Origin: Anaerolineaceae bacterium
GTDB lineage: Bacteria; Chloroflexota; Anaerolineae; Anaerolineales; Anaerolineaceae
Direction of reading: 5' to 3'
NCBI GenBank assembly: GCA_028714615.1
Contig: JAQTMA010000242.1
Span: 1-6,039 of the forward strand
Length of the DNA: 6,039 bases
This document shows positions 1-6,039 of this stretch, piece by piece (the first letter of the stretch is position 1; each line of letters opens with the position of its first letter). The notes under the pieces are model-generated. The model worked only from the letters and a program-made list of their open reading frames with translations, was not told where the DNA came from and made no database searches. A program made the translations under genes and the position numbers.

Positions 1-573
1 ATGCAAGCCCTGAAAGAACGCATTTTACGTGAGGGGAAGAATCTGGGGAATGGCATTCTGAAGGTGGATGGGTTCATCAACCACCAGGTGGACCCCGCCT
101 TGATGGACCTGTGCGGTCAAGAATTTGCCCGGCGGTTCGCCCACCTGGGAGCGACGAAAATCCTGACAGCAGAGATTTCCGGGATCGCTCCGGCCATCAT
201 GACCGGTATTCACATGGGCTTGCCGGTGGTCTACGCACGCAAAACCAAACCGATCACGATGCCCGACCAGGTTTACCTGACCCTGGCGCCGTCACATACC
301 AAAGGGCGGATGGTCGAGCTGATCATCTCACCCGAATTCCTGGCGGGCGGCGAGCGCGTTCTGATCATCGACGATTTTCTGGCATCGGGATCGACGATCG
401 CCGGGTTGGTGCGACTGGCGGAGGCCGCCGGTGCGCACGTGGTGGGGATTGGAACACTGGTCGAGAAATCCTTCGAAGGTGGTCGAGAGGTTTTAAAGCC
501 GCTGGGACTCCCGGTTGAATCACTGGCTTGTATCGACTCGATGGTAGGCGACCGGATTGAATTTTCGGATTAG
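1..573 (+). CDS. xpt: Xanthine phosphoribosyltransferase
   Basis: Cytosolic purine-salvage enzyme that transfers the phosphoribosyl group of PRPP to xanthine, giving XMP and pyrophosphate. The 190-residue product is close to the roughly 194 residues I recall for the Bacillus subtilis Xpt and matches it along its whole length. The N-terminus has the family pattern ([12 protein letters not shown], residues 21-32), followed by [12 protein letters not shown] (58-69). The PRPP-binding loop is [11 protein letters not shown] (121-131), with its two adjacent acidic residues at 124-125. A further family signature is EKSFEGGR (155-162). The reading frame is intact to TAG. The window opens exactly on the ATG, so the ribosome binding site and any purine riboswitch or promoter cannot be judged. 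The next gene, guaA, uses the XMP made here, which supports the assignment. A more general type I phosphoribosyltransferase is the only real alternative, and the full-length match makes Xpt much more likely. Confidence 0.95.
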   Translation: MQALKERILREGKNLGNGILKVDGFINHQVDPALMDLCGQEFARRFAHLGATKILTAEISGIAPAIMTGIHMGLPVVYARKTKPITMPDQVYLTLAPSHTKGRMVELIISPEFLAGGERVLIIDDFLASGSTIAGLVRLAEAAGAHVVGIGTLVEKSFEGGREVLKPLGLPVESLACIDSMVGDRIEFSD

Positions 574-659
574 GGCTATCCGCCAATTGCGCTAAAACAA
601 ACCACAACACCTGCCCTGCACAACCTACAGAGCGGTACCCTGGAGAACACGAAGGACAC
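574..659 (+). other. xpt-guaA intergenic leader
   Basis: This 86-nt gap separates the two purine genes. From about 594 to 626 it is rich in A and C and poor in T, so it probably has little structure. I found no convincing -35/-10 pair. The only inverted repeat is CGGAT (566-570) with ATCCG (578-582), which straddles the xpt stop codon. It is a 5-bp stem without a following T run, so it does not look like an intrinsic terminator. Co-transcription of xpt and guaA is therefore plausible, but a weak internal promoter cannot be excluded. Confidence 0.5.
651..656 (+). promoter_or_regulatory. Probable guaA ribosome binding site
   Basis: GAAGGA lies only 3 nt before the guaA ATG at 660, closer than the usual 5-9 nt. 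A second purine cluster, GGAG at 642-645, lies 14 nt upstream, which is rather far. Neither is ideally placed. The guaA start is instead fixed by the conserved N-terminal protein sequence, which begins right after this ATG. Confidence 0.45.
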
Positions 660-2228
660 ATGGTAGATTCGATCGCGATTCTAGATTTTGGTTCGCAATA
701 TACCCAATTGATAGCCCGGCGGGTGCGTGAGCTGCACGTCTATTCAGAAATCTTCGCCTGGGATACGCCACGGGAGCAGGTGCTGGCGGGAAACCCGCTG
801 GGCTTCATCCTTTCCGGCGGCCCGGCTTCTGTGTATGCCCCCGGAGCGCCCTCCATCCCGGCTTACGTACTCGAATCCAACCGGCCTGTCCTGGGAATCT
901 GCTACGGCATGCAGGCGCTCACCTATGCGCTGGGCGGGAAAGTAGCTTCCTCGCCGGATCGAGAGTACGGCCTGGCTACGGTGGAAACGGTCGTTGAAAA
1001 TCCACTGTTGCCGTCAGGCTCACAGCCGGTATGGATGTCGCACGGGGACCGCATCGAATCGCCGCCGCCTGGTTTTGTAACACTCGCCACCAGCTCGAGC
1101 AGCCCGGTGGCTGCTATAGGCAACCTATCGACCAGGCGGTTCGGCGTGCAATTCCACCCGGAGGTGCATCATACCCCCGGCGGGAAAGAGATCCTGCGGC
1201 GCTTCGTCCTGGAGATCTGCGCCGCCCGCCCGGGGTGGACCCCTGAATCGATCATCCAGCAGAGCGTGGAGCGCGTGCGCACCCAGGTGGGCCATCACCG
1301 CGTGCTGGCGGCCGTCTCCGGCGGCGTAGATTCGAGCGTCGCTGCAGCCCTGGTGGCGCGGGCGATTGGAGCTCAACTGTCGGCAATTTTCGTCGATACA
1401 GGCCTGCTGCGCAAAGGCGAGCGCGAGCAGGTCGAGCTGGCTTTTGCACAACAAGCCGGACCCGGCGCCGAGTTCTACAGTATAGACGCTTCCTCTACCT
1501 TTCTACAGAAACTCAAAGGAATTACCGAACCGGAAGCCAAGCGCCGCATCATCGGGGAGACCTTTATCCGCACTTTCGAAGCCCAGGCGCTCCAGGTGGG
1601 ACAGCCGCACTTCCTCGTCCAGGGGACCATCTATCCGGACGTGGTGGAATCATCTGCGCCAGAGCGCTCACAAGCCGAGCGCATTAAATCACACCATAAC
1701 GTTGCAGGGCTTCCGGATGACATGCAATTCGAGCTGGTCGAACCGCTGCGCTATCTCTTTAAAGATGAAGTGCGAGCCGTCGGCAAAGCGCTTGGGCTAC
1801 CTGAGGCGCTGGTATGGCGCCAACCGTTCCCAGGACCAGGTTTGGCGGTGCGCTGCCTGGGAGAAGTGACCGCGGAACGGCTGGCGCGCTTACGTGAGGC
1901 CGACGCCATCTTCACCGCAGAGCTGGAACAGGCCGGCCTGCTGCACCTCAGCACCGGGGATGATCACCAATCCCAGGGGACGTCTCAAGCCTTTGTGGTG
2001 CTGCTCCCCGTCCGTTCGGTGGGCGTGATGGGAGACCAACGCACCTATCAGGAAGCGGTGGCGCTGCGTGCGGTGGTGACCGACGATTTCATGACCGCCG
2101 ATTGGGCGCGCCTGCCCTATGATCTGCTGGCGCGCATCTCCAACCGCATCGTCAACGAGGTAGACGGAATTAATCGGGTAGTGTATGATATAACCAGCAA
2201 GCCGCCATCCACCATCGAGTGGGAGTAA
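660..2228 (+). CDS. guaA: GMP synthase (glutamine-hydrolysing)
   Basis: Converts XMP, ATP and glutamine to GMP in the cytosol, the last step of guanine nucleotide synthesis. The 522-residue length fits the fused two-domain bacterial enzyme. The N-terminal class I glutamine amidotransferase domain (about 5-190) has [12 protein letters not shown] (10-21), the oxyanion region LSGGP (51-55), nucleophile Cys81 in GICYGMQ, and His166 and Glu168 in QFHPEV. The ATP pyrophosphatase domain follows, with the P-loop SGGVDSS (220-226), [11 protein letters not shown] (244-254) and [11 protein letters not shown] (321-331). The C-terminal dimerisation and XMP-binding domain has [12 protein letters not shown] (387-398) and ends in the typical KPPSTIEWE. 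All catalytic residues I can check are present. It lies 86 nt after xpt, whose product XMP is its substrate, and 37 nt before a membrane-protein gene. No terminator is visible after it. Confidence 0.98.
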   Translation: MVDSIAILDFGSQYTQLIARRVRELHVYSEIFAWDTPREQVLAGNPLGFILSGGPASVYAPGAPSIPAYVLESNRPVLGICYGMQALTYALGGKVASSPDREYGLATVETVVENPLLPSGSQPVWMSHGDRIESPPPGFVTLATSSSSPVAAIGNLSTRRFGVQFHPEVHHTPGGKEILRRFVLEICAARPGWTPESIIQQSVERVRTQVGHHRVLAAVSGGVDSSVAAALVARAIGAQLSAIFVDTGLLRKGEREQVELAFAQQAGPGAEFYSIDASSTFLQKLKGITEPEAKRRIIGETFIRTFEAQALQVGQPHFLVQGTIYPDVVESSAPERSQAERIKSHHNVAGLPDDMQFELVEPLRYLFKDEVRAVGKALGLPEALVWRQPFPGPGLAVRCLGEVTAERLARLREADAIFTAELEQAGLLHLSTGDDHQSQGTSQAFVVLLPVRSVGVMGDQRTYQEAVALRAVVTDDFMTADWARLPYDLLARISNRIVNEVDGINRVVYDITSKPPSTIEWE

Positions 2229-2253
2229 TCTTCCGTGTTTTCAGTTCATCTGT

Positions 2254-2259
2254 AAGGAG
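2254..2259 (+). promoter_or_regulatory. Strong Shine-Dalgarno of membrane-protein gene
   Basis: AAGGAG lies 6 nt upstream of the ATG at 2266, the best ribosome binding site in the window. It fixes the start of the membrane-protein gene. The 37-nt gap after guaA contains no evident promoter or hairpin. Confidence 0.8.
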
Positions 2260-2265
2260 AATCCA

Positions 2266-3243
2266 ATGGATTTCGGTGAAGTCCTCCAAAAAGCGTGGCG
2301 CATCATTTGGAAGCACAAGGTCCTGTGGCTGTTTGGCATCCTGGCGGGTTGCGGCAGCGCCGGGAACAGCGGCGGCTCCAGCTCTGGTTACCGGTTCAAC
2401 TCCGGAGGTGGCGGCGGGAGTAGGGGTAACCTACCCGAGGGCTGGCAAACCTTTTTCCAGCAGCTCCAGCGCACGCTCGAGAACATCCCGGCTTGGGTGT
2501 GGATCCTGCTGGCAGCCTTGCTCTTCGCCCTGTTTATCGCGTTGATCTTCATCAATACCATCGGGCGCATCGGTCTGGTGAGAGGGGCGTCACTCGCGGA
2601 TGAAGGCGCGATGACCCTGGGCTTCGGCGAGTTGTTCAATGGCAGCCTGTCGTACTTCTGGCGCGTTTTCCTGCTCAACCTGCTGATCGGACTCGCCTTC
2701 CTGGTTATCATTTTGGTGTTAACCATCCCGCTCATCTTGCTCACCATCGGAACCCTGGGGATCGCTTTGCTTTGCCTCATCCCGCTTGCCTGCCTGCTGA
2801 TCCCGGTGATGTGGGTGGTGGGTGTGATCATCGAGCAGGCTAACATTGCCCTGATCGTCGAAAACCTGGGGATCCTGGCGGCGGTGCAGCGAGGATGGGA
2901 TGTGGTGCGACGCAACCTGGGTGCAATCATCGTGATGGCCTTGATCCTCTTCATTGGCGGCGCCATCGCCGGACTCGTGATTGCCATACCCCTGGTGTTC
3001 CTACTCGTTCCGCCGCTGGTGGGGATGGCAGCCGGCAACCAGGGACTGGGAGCTGGCCTGGTGATCTCCCTGGTGCTGTTTGTGATTTACTTGCCCATCG
3101 CCCTGGTGCTGGGAGGAATCTTGCGCGCGTATATCACCACTTCCTGGACGCTCACCTTCCGCCGGTTGACGGGGAGAACCGCATTGGGCGCCTCGCTGCC
3201 GACGATCGTTCCCCCGCCTTCGATGGAACCGCAGGGCTCGTAA
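2266..3243 (+). CDS. Polytopic membrane protein, function unknown
   Basis: Uncharacterised 325-residue integral membrane protein; I cannot assign a named family. The start is supported by AAGGAG 6 nt upstream. Hydrophobic stretches are at about 19-28 (short), 75-97, 133-160, 163-190, 217-250 and 262-288, suggesting five to seven membrane segments. A Gly/Ser-rich, low-complexity linker (about 28-54) joins the first short hydrophobic segment to the second. The sequence seems to carry three copies of one module, an amphipathic helix with Trp and basic residues followed by a hydrophobic helix, starting near residues 2, 119 and 201. The C-terminal tail (about 308-325) is proline-rich and soluble. 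An LAGC at 26-29 resembles a lipobox but is probably coincidental. The gene follows guaA by 37 nt and precedes the VWA/FHA gene by 15 nt, so it may act in the membrane with the downstream sensor and phosphatase, though that link rests on position only. Confidence 0.85.
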   Translation: MDFGEVLQKAWRIIWKHKVLWLFGILAGCGSAGNSGGSSSGYRFNSGGGGGSRGNLPEGWQTFFQQLQRTLENIPAWVWILLAALLFALFIALIFINTIGRIGLVRGASLADEGAMTLGFGELFNGSLSYFWRVFLLNLLIGLAFLVIILVLTIPLILLTIGTLGIALLCLIPLACLLIPVMWVVGVIIEQANIALIVENLGILAAVQRGWDVVRRNLGAIIVMALILFIGGAIAGLVIAIPLVFLLVPPLVGMAAGNQGLGAGLVISLVLFVIYLPIALVLGGILRAYITTSWTLTFRRLTGRTALGASLPTIVPPPSMEPQGS

Positions 3244-3258
3244 TCACCCCTGGCAGGG

Positions 3259-5148
3259 ATGCGTAAATTTGCGGTTTTTCTGGCCGGGCTGGCGCTGTTG
3301 TTCATCACTGCGCCAGTCCGCGCCCAGGCCGGCAACCCGGTTCAACTTTTCCCACCCGACACGAGGCAATTTCCAAAAATTCGGTTGTACCTGGATGCAC
3401 GGGATGCGGCGGGGGGTTTTATTGCCGGGCTAACCCCGGCAGTGATCAGCCTGACGGAGAACGGGCGCTTTGTCCCCGTCGATGAGTTGCGCGAAATCCA
3501 ACCCGGCCTGGAAATTGCAGTCGCGATCAATGCCAGCCCTTCGATGGCGGTGCGTAATTCCGAAGGCGTCGCCCGCTATGACCTGATCACCGGGGCGCTG
3601 GCAGATTGGGCGTCTTCTCTTCCCACGACCGGCGGGGGCAAGTTCAGCCTGTTTACGAACGGCGGAAAGCCGGTTGCACAGATCGACGACCCGTTAAAGT
3701 GGCTGGAAGCCTTGAAGGCCTACAAGGCCGACCTGCGCAACAGCACCCCCAGCCTGGAAAGCATCTCAGCGGCGCTTTCCGCGATTGAGGCAGCCCCCCC
3801 CCAGCCGGGCATCCACCCGGCGATCCTGTGGATCACCTCCCCTCCCGAAGGAACGTTGTTGGCCAGCCTGGCCGGCATGAAGGACCCGCTCCAAAAAAGT
3901 GGCGCACGGTTGATCATCTGGTCTGTATCTCCGGCGGCGGCTTTCAATTCTGAAGGATCGAGCGCGCTGCGCGAGTTGGCCGAGAGTAGCGGAGGCCAGT
4001 TTTTTGCATTCTCCGGCGCTGAAGCATTCCCCGACCTGAACGCGATGCTCCAGCCGTTGAACGGGATCTACCAGTTAACCTATACCTCATCGGCCTCCCA
4101 GGCGGGTGACCAAAGCCTGGCCGTGCAAATCCAGCAACCGGATGGGGTGCTGGCCAGCCAGCCGATCCAGTTCCAACTGGACATCCAGGCCCCCAACCCG
4201 ATGCTGGTGTCCGCCCCGTCCGAAATCCTGCGTACCTGCCCGGCCGACAGCCGGGACCCCTTGAAAGCTCTCGAACCGCTTACCCTAAGCTTGCGAGCCC
4301 TGGTCGAGTTCCCCGATGGGCATCCCCGTCCGCTGCAGGCAACCCGGTTGTACGTGGACGGCGCGCTGGTATCCGAAAATACAGCGGCCCCATTTGAAAC
4401 CTTCCAGTGGAATCTCAGCGGCTATACCGACACCGGCCGGCACTTGCTCAAGGTCGAAGCCGAAGATGATTTGGGCTTGAGCAAGCAAAGCCTGGAAATT
4501 CCAGTCGACATCCGGGTGGTGATCCCCCCAGCCGACCTGAAGACGCTGGTAACGCGGCACCAGGCGCTGGCTACCTGGGCAGCAATTCTGTTAGCCGGGG
4601 CGTTGTTGGGAAGCGCCATCCTCCTGGGGGTGCGCAAAGGCGTCTTCCGCCGCAGGGAAAAAGTCGCCGGTAACCAGGGAGACCCGTTGATCCAGCCCAT
4701 GCCAACCAACCCGCCAGGCCACCCGCATGGGCGCCAGGTATTGGCGGACCGAGCCAGACGGTTGTGGCGAGGCGCCGCGCACATGGAACCGGCTCAGTTG
4801 CTCTGGTTGGACGAAGAGGGCGAAACCCTCTCCACCTCCCCGATCACACTCGAAGGGCACGAACTCACTTTCGGGCGCAATCCCCGCCAGGTGAGCTACG
4901 TGTTGAACGACTCCTCGGTCGAGCCCGTTCACTGCCGCCTGACCCGCAGCGAGACCGGCGACTTTCTCTTGCACGACCTGGGTTCTGTGGCGGGCACGTG
5001 GGTGAATTATGCTCCCATCTCATCTGGGGGTGTACATCTCGAACATGGTGATATCATTCACATTGGCCGGCTGACCTTCCGTTTTTCCTTGATGAAACCC
5101 GGGGCAGCCGCCTCGATCCAGGTAGAAAGCACCTCTGAGACTTTATGA
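3259..5148 (+). CDS. Secreted VWA-like / Ig-like / TM / FHA protein
   Basis: Predicted single-pass surface protein of 629 residues. The start is chosen because the N-terminus is a classic signal peptide: MRK, a hydrophobic core (4-19) and a VRAQA cleavage region near 20-24. There is no other ATG, GTG or TTG in frame after the preceding stop, and the upstream SD (GGCAGGG, abutting the ATG) is poor. Residues about 85-275 resemble a von Willebrand factor A fold, but the MIDAS is degenerate: NASPS (91-95) replaces DxSxS, Thr163 is kept, and TSP (193-195) replaces TDG. Residues about 316-418 look like beta-rich, Ig-like material. A membrane helix (about 437-458) with basic stop-transfer KGVFRRREK (459-467), a Pro-rich linker and a C-terminal FHA domain (about 514-611) follow. 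The FHA has FGR (538-540), His558, SVAGTWVN (576-583) and HIGRLTFRF. The gene overlaps the PP2C gene by 4 nt. A role in sensing the exterior and relaying through phosphoprotein signalling is inference. Confidence 0.88.
   Translation: MRKFAVFLAGLALLFITAPVRAQAGNPVQLFPPDTRQFPKIRLYLDARDAAGGFIAGLTPAVISLTENGRFVPVDELREIQPGLEIAVAINASPSMAVRNSEGVARYDLITGALADWASSLPTTGGGKFSLFTNGGKPVAQIDDPLKWLEALKAYKADLRNSTPSLESISAALSAIEAAPPQPGIHPAILWITSPPEGTLLASLAGMKDPLQKSGARLIIWSVSPAAAFNSEGSSALRELAESSGGQFFAFSGAEAFPDLNAMLQPLNGIYQLTYTSSASQAGDQSLAVQIQQPDGVLASQPIQFQLDIQAPNPMLVSAPSEILRTCPADSRDPLKALEPLTLSLRALVEFPDGHPRPLQATRLYVDGALVSENTAAPFETFQWNLSGYTDTGRHLLKVEAEDDLGLSKQSLEIPVDIRVVIPPADLKTLVTRHQALATWAAILLAGALLGSAILLGVRKGVFRRREKVAGNQGDPLIQPMPTNPPGHPHGRQVLADRARRLWRGAAHMEPAQLLWLDEEGETLSTSPITLEGHELTFGRNPRQVSYVLNDSSVEPVHCRLTRSETGDFLLHDLGSVAGTWVNYAPISSGGVHLEHGDIIHIGRLTFRFSLMKPGAAASIQVESTSETL
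3794..3802 (+). repeat. Nine-C homopolymer inside VWA-like domain
   Basis: An uninterrupted run of nine C spans codons for Ala179, Pro180, Pro181 and Gln182 of the VWA/FHA protein. It is the longest homopolymer I noticed in the window. A gain or loss of one base would frameshift the gene before its membrane anchor and FHA domain. The frame is intact as given. Confidence 0.9.
5145..5148 (+). other. ATGA start/stop overlap
   Basis: The PP2C start codon (5145-5147) overlaps the TGA stop (5146-5148) of the VWA/FHA gene. No good Shine-Dalgarno precedes it (only weak purine stretches around 5123-5140). This points to translational coupling, where ribosomes finishing the upstream gene restart here, and so to linked production of the two proteins. 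Confidence 0.85.
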
Positions 5149-6039
5149 TCCGGTCAGAAAACGCCCACCTCCAGGTAGCCGCCCAAACGCACCCCGGCAT
5201 GTCCGGGAAGAATAACGAAGACCGGTATGCCGTGACGGCCTACCGGGTAAGCCGCAGCGATCCAACCCCGGCGGTGCTGGGGGTTTTATGCGATGGCATC
5301 GGGGGACACCGCGCAGGCGAGGTGGCAGCCGAACTGTCGGTCGATCTGATTACCCAGGCCGTAGCCGAGAGTGATGGACAGCACCCTGTCGAAACCCTGG
5401 AAAGCGCCATCGTTCGGGCGAGTGACCGTGTGTATGCTATGGCCCAAGCCGATACCAGCCTGAATGGAATGGGCGCCACCTGCGCTTGCGCCTGGGTGCT
5501 GGATCGCCGGTTGTACGCAGCCACCGTGGGCGATTCACGAATTTACCTCGTGCGCGGAAGCACGATCCAGCAGCTCAGTACAGACCACACCTGGATCCAG
5601 GAAGCCCTGGAAAGCGGTGCGCTGGCGCCCGAAAACGTACCCGGCCATCCCAACGCGCACGTCATCCGCCGCTACCTCGGCTCTCCCACCCCGCCAAAGG
5701 CAGACTTCCGCATGCGCACTGCTCCAGGAGAGGGCAGCCTGAAAGCTGCAGAAAACCAGGGATACCCATTACAAGCTGGCGATCTGGTGTTGCTCTGCTC
5801 AGATGGGTTGACCGATCTGGTCAAGGACGCGGAGATGCTGTCTATCTTGAAGTCTGCTGCGCCCGAACAGGCTGTTAAGGTCTTGATCGACCAGGCCAAC
5901 GCCCGCGGCGGCCACGATAACATCACCGTTATTTTGATGGGCGTTCCAGTTTCACAACCCGCACAAGCGAATACCCGGTTGCGTTGGCCGTGGGTCGTGG
6001 CTGGTTGCGCGGGGCTGACCGTGGTGGTCTTGCTGGCGG
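5145..6039 (+). CDS. PP2C-family Ser/Thr phosphatase, partial (3' end cut)
   Basis: Metal-dependent (PPM/PP2C) protein Ser/Thr phosphatase; 298 codons are visible and the frame is open at the window edge. The catalytic domain spans about 8-266. It has NNED (23-26), CDGIGGHRAGE (49-59), TVGDSRIYLVRG (127-138), LSTDHTW (144-150), LLCSDGLTDLV (216-226) and GGHDNITVILM (255-265). The metal-binding acids Asp26, Asp50, Asp220 and Asp258 are present. The Arg normally three residues before the NED stretch, which binds phosphate in PP2C, is Gly21 here, with Lys22 beside it. A 12- to 14-residue insert (about 193-206) precedes the SDG motif. After the domain, RLRWPW (278-283) leads into a hydrophobic stretch that runs to the window end, probably a membrane anchor with the phosphatase on the cytosolic side. 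The ATGA overlap with the VWA/FHA gene suggests a shared pathway. A partner Ser/Thr kinase is not in the window. SpoIIE-type phosphatases are less likely given these motifs. Confidence 0.93.
   Translation, partial: MIRSENAHLQVAAQTHPGMSGKNNEDRYAVTAYRVSRSDPTPAVLGVLCDGIGGHRAGEVAAELSVDLITQAVAESDGQHPVETLESAIVRASDRVYAMAQADTSLNGMGATCACAWVLDRRLYAATVGDSRIYLVRGSTIQQLSTDHTWIQEALESGALAPENVPGHPNAHVIRRYLGSPTPPKADFRMRTAPGEGSLKAAENQGYPLQAGDLVLLCSDGLTDLVKDAEMLSILKSAAPEQAVKVLIDQANARGGHDNITVILMGVPVSQPAQANTRLRWPWVVAGCAGLTVVVLLA

Noticed and set aside
566..582. Inverted repeat CGGAT...ATCCG around the xpt stop as a terminator
   Set aside because: The stem is only 5 bp with a 7-nt loop and has no T run after it; such a repeat is expected by chance.
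574..659. Promoter for guaA in the gap after xpt
   Set aside because: TTGCGC at 587-592 has no acceptable -10 element at 16-18 nt spacing, and no other hexamer pair is convincing.
2341..2352. Lipobox-like LAGC (residues 26-29) in the membrane protein, suggesting a lipoprotein
   Set aside because: The preceding hydrophobic core is very short and the N-terminal 20 residues form a Trp-rich amphipathic helix that recurs twice inside the protein, so a polytopic protein with a chance LAGC is more likely.
2388..3038. Long open frame on the minus strand (216 codons) opposite the membrane-protein gene
   Set aside because: It is rich in Met, Ile, Arg, Pro and Ser in a pattern expected from reading hydrophobic codons backwards, resembles no family I know, and the plus-strand gene has a strong ribosome site and coherent membrane topology.
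4591..4974. Minus-strand open frames opposite the TM/FHA part of the VWA/FHA gene
   Set aside because: They overlap a well-supported coding region in GC-rich DNA where stops are rare, and have no ribosome site or recognisable motif.
5464..5878. Short plus-strand open frames inside the PP2C region
   Set aside because: They are alternative frames of the PP2C gene, whose own frame carries every family motif without interruption.

Overview
The window holds five genes, all on the + strand and closely spaced. Two are purine-salvage enzymes: xpt (1-573) and guaA (660-2228). The other three form a compact envelope and phospho-signalling group. They are a polytopic membrane protein (2266-3243), a secreted-then-anchored VWA-like / Ig-like / TM / FHA protein (3259-5148), and a PP2C-type protein phosphatase that runs off the right edge (5145 to beyond 6039). 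I saw no RNA genes, mobile elements, CRISPR arrays or convincing terminators.

The organism is a bacterium with moderately high G+C DNA by eye. The pairing of an extracytoplasmic VWA/cytoplasmic FHA protein with a PP2C, together with the style of the FHA and PP2C motifs, suggests Chloroflexota (Anaerolineae-like). This rests on general recollection of such families and was not tested.

Layout: xpt starts exactly at base 1, so its promoter and any purine riboswitch lie outside. An 86-nt gap with no clear promoter or terminator separates it from guaA. Together they convert xanthine to XMP and then to GMP. A 37-nt gap with a strong Shine-Dalgarno (AAGGAG) leads to the membrane protein, then a 15-nt gap to the VWA/FHA gene, then a 4-nt ATGA overlap to the PP2C gene. 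The last three are very probably one transcription unit. Nothing visible ends transcription after guaA, so read-through from the purine genes is possible.

The most interesting part is 3259-6039. A predicted single-pass protein places a VWA-like fold and an Ig-like region outside the cell and an FHA domain inside. It is translationally coupled to a membrane-anchored Ser/Thr phosphatase. Canonical functional residues are altered in three places: both MIDAS aspartates of the VWA are replaced, the FHA lacks its usual phosphate-binding Ser and the Asn of its NGT motif, and the PP2C lacks the usual phosphate-binding Arg while keeping its metal-binding acids. This suggests a surface sensor/phosphatase module with non-canonical recognition. 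That function is inference.
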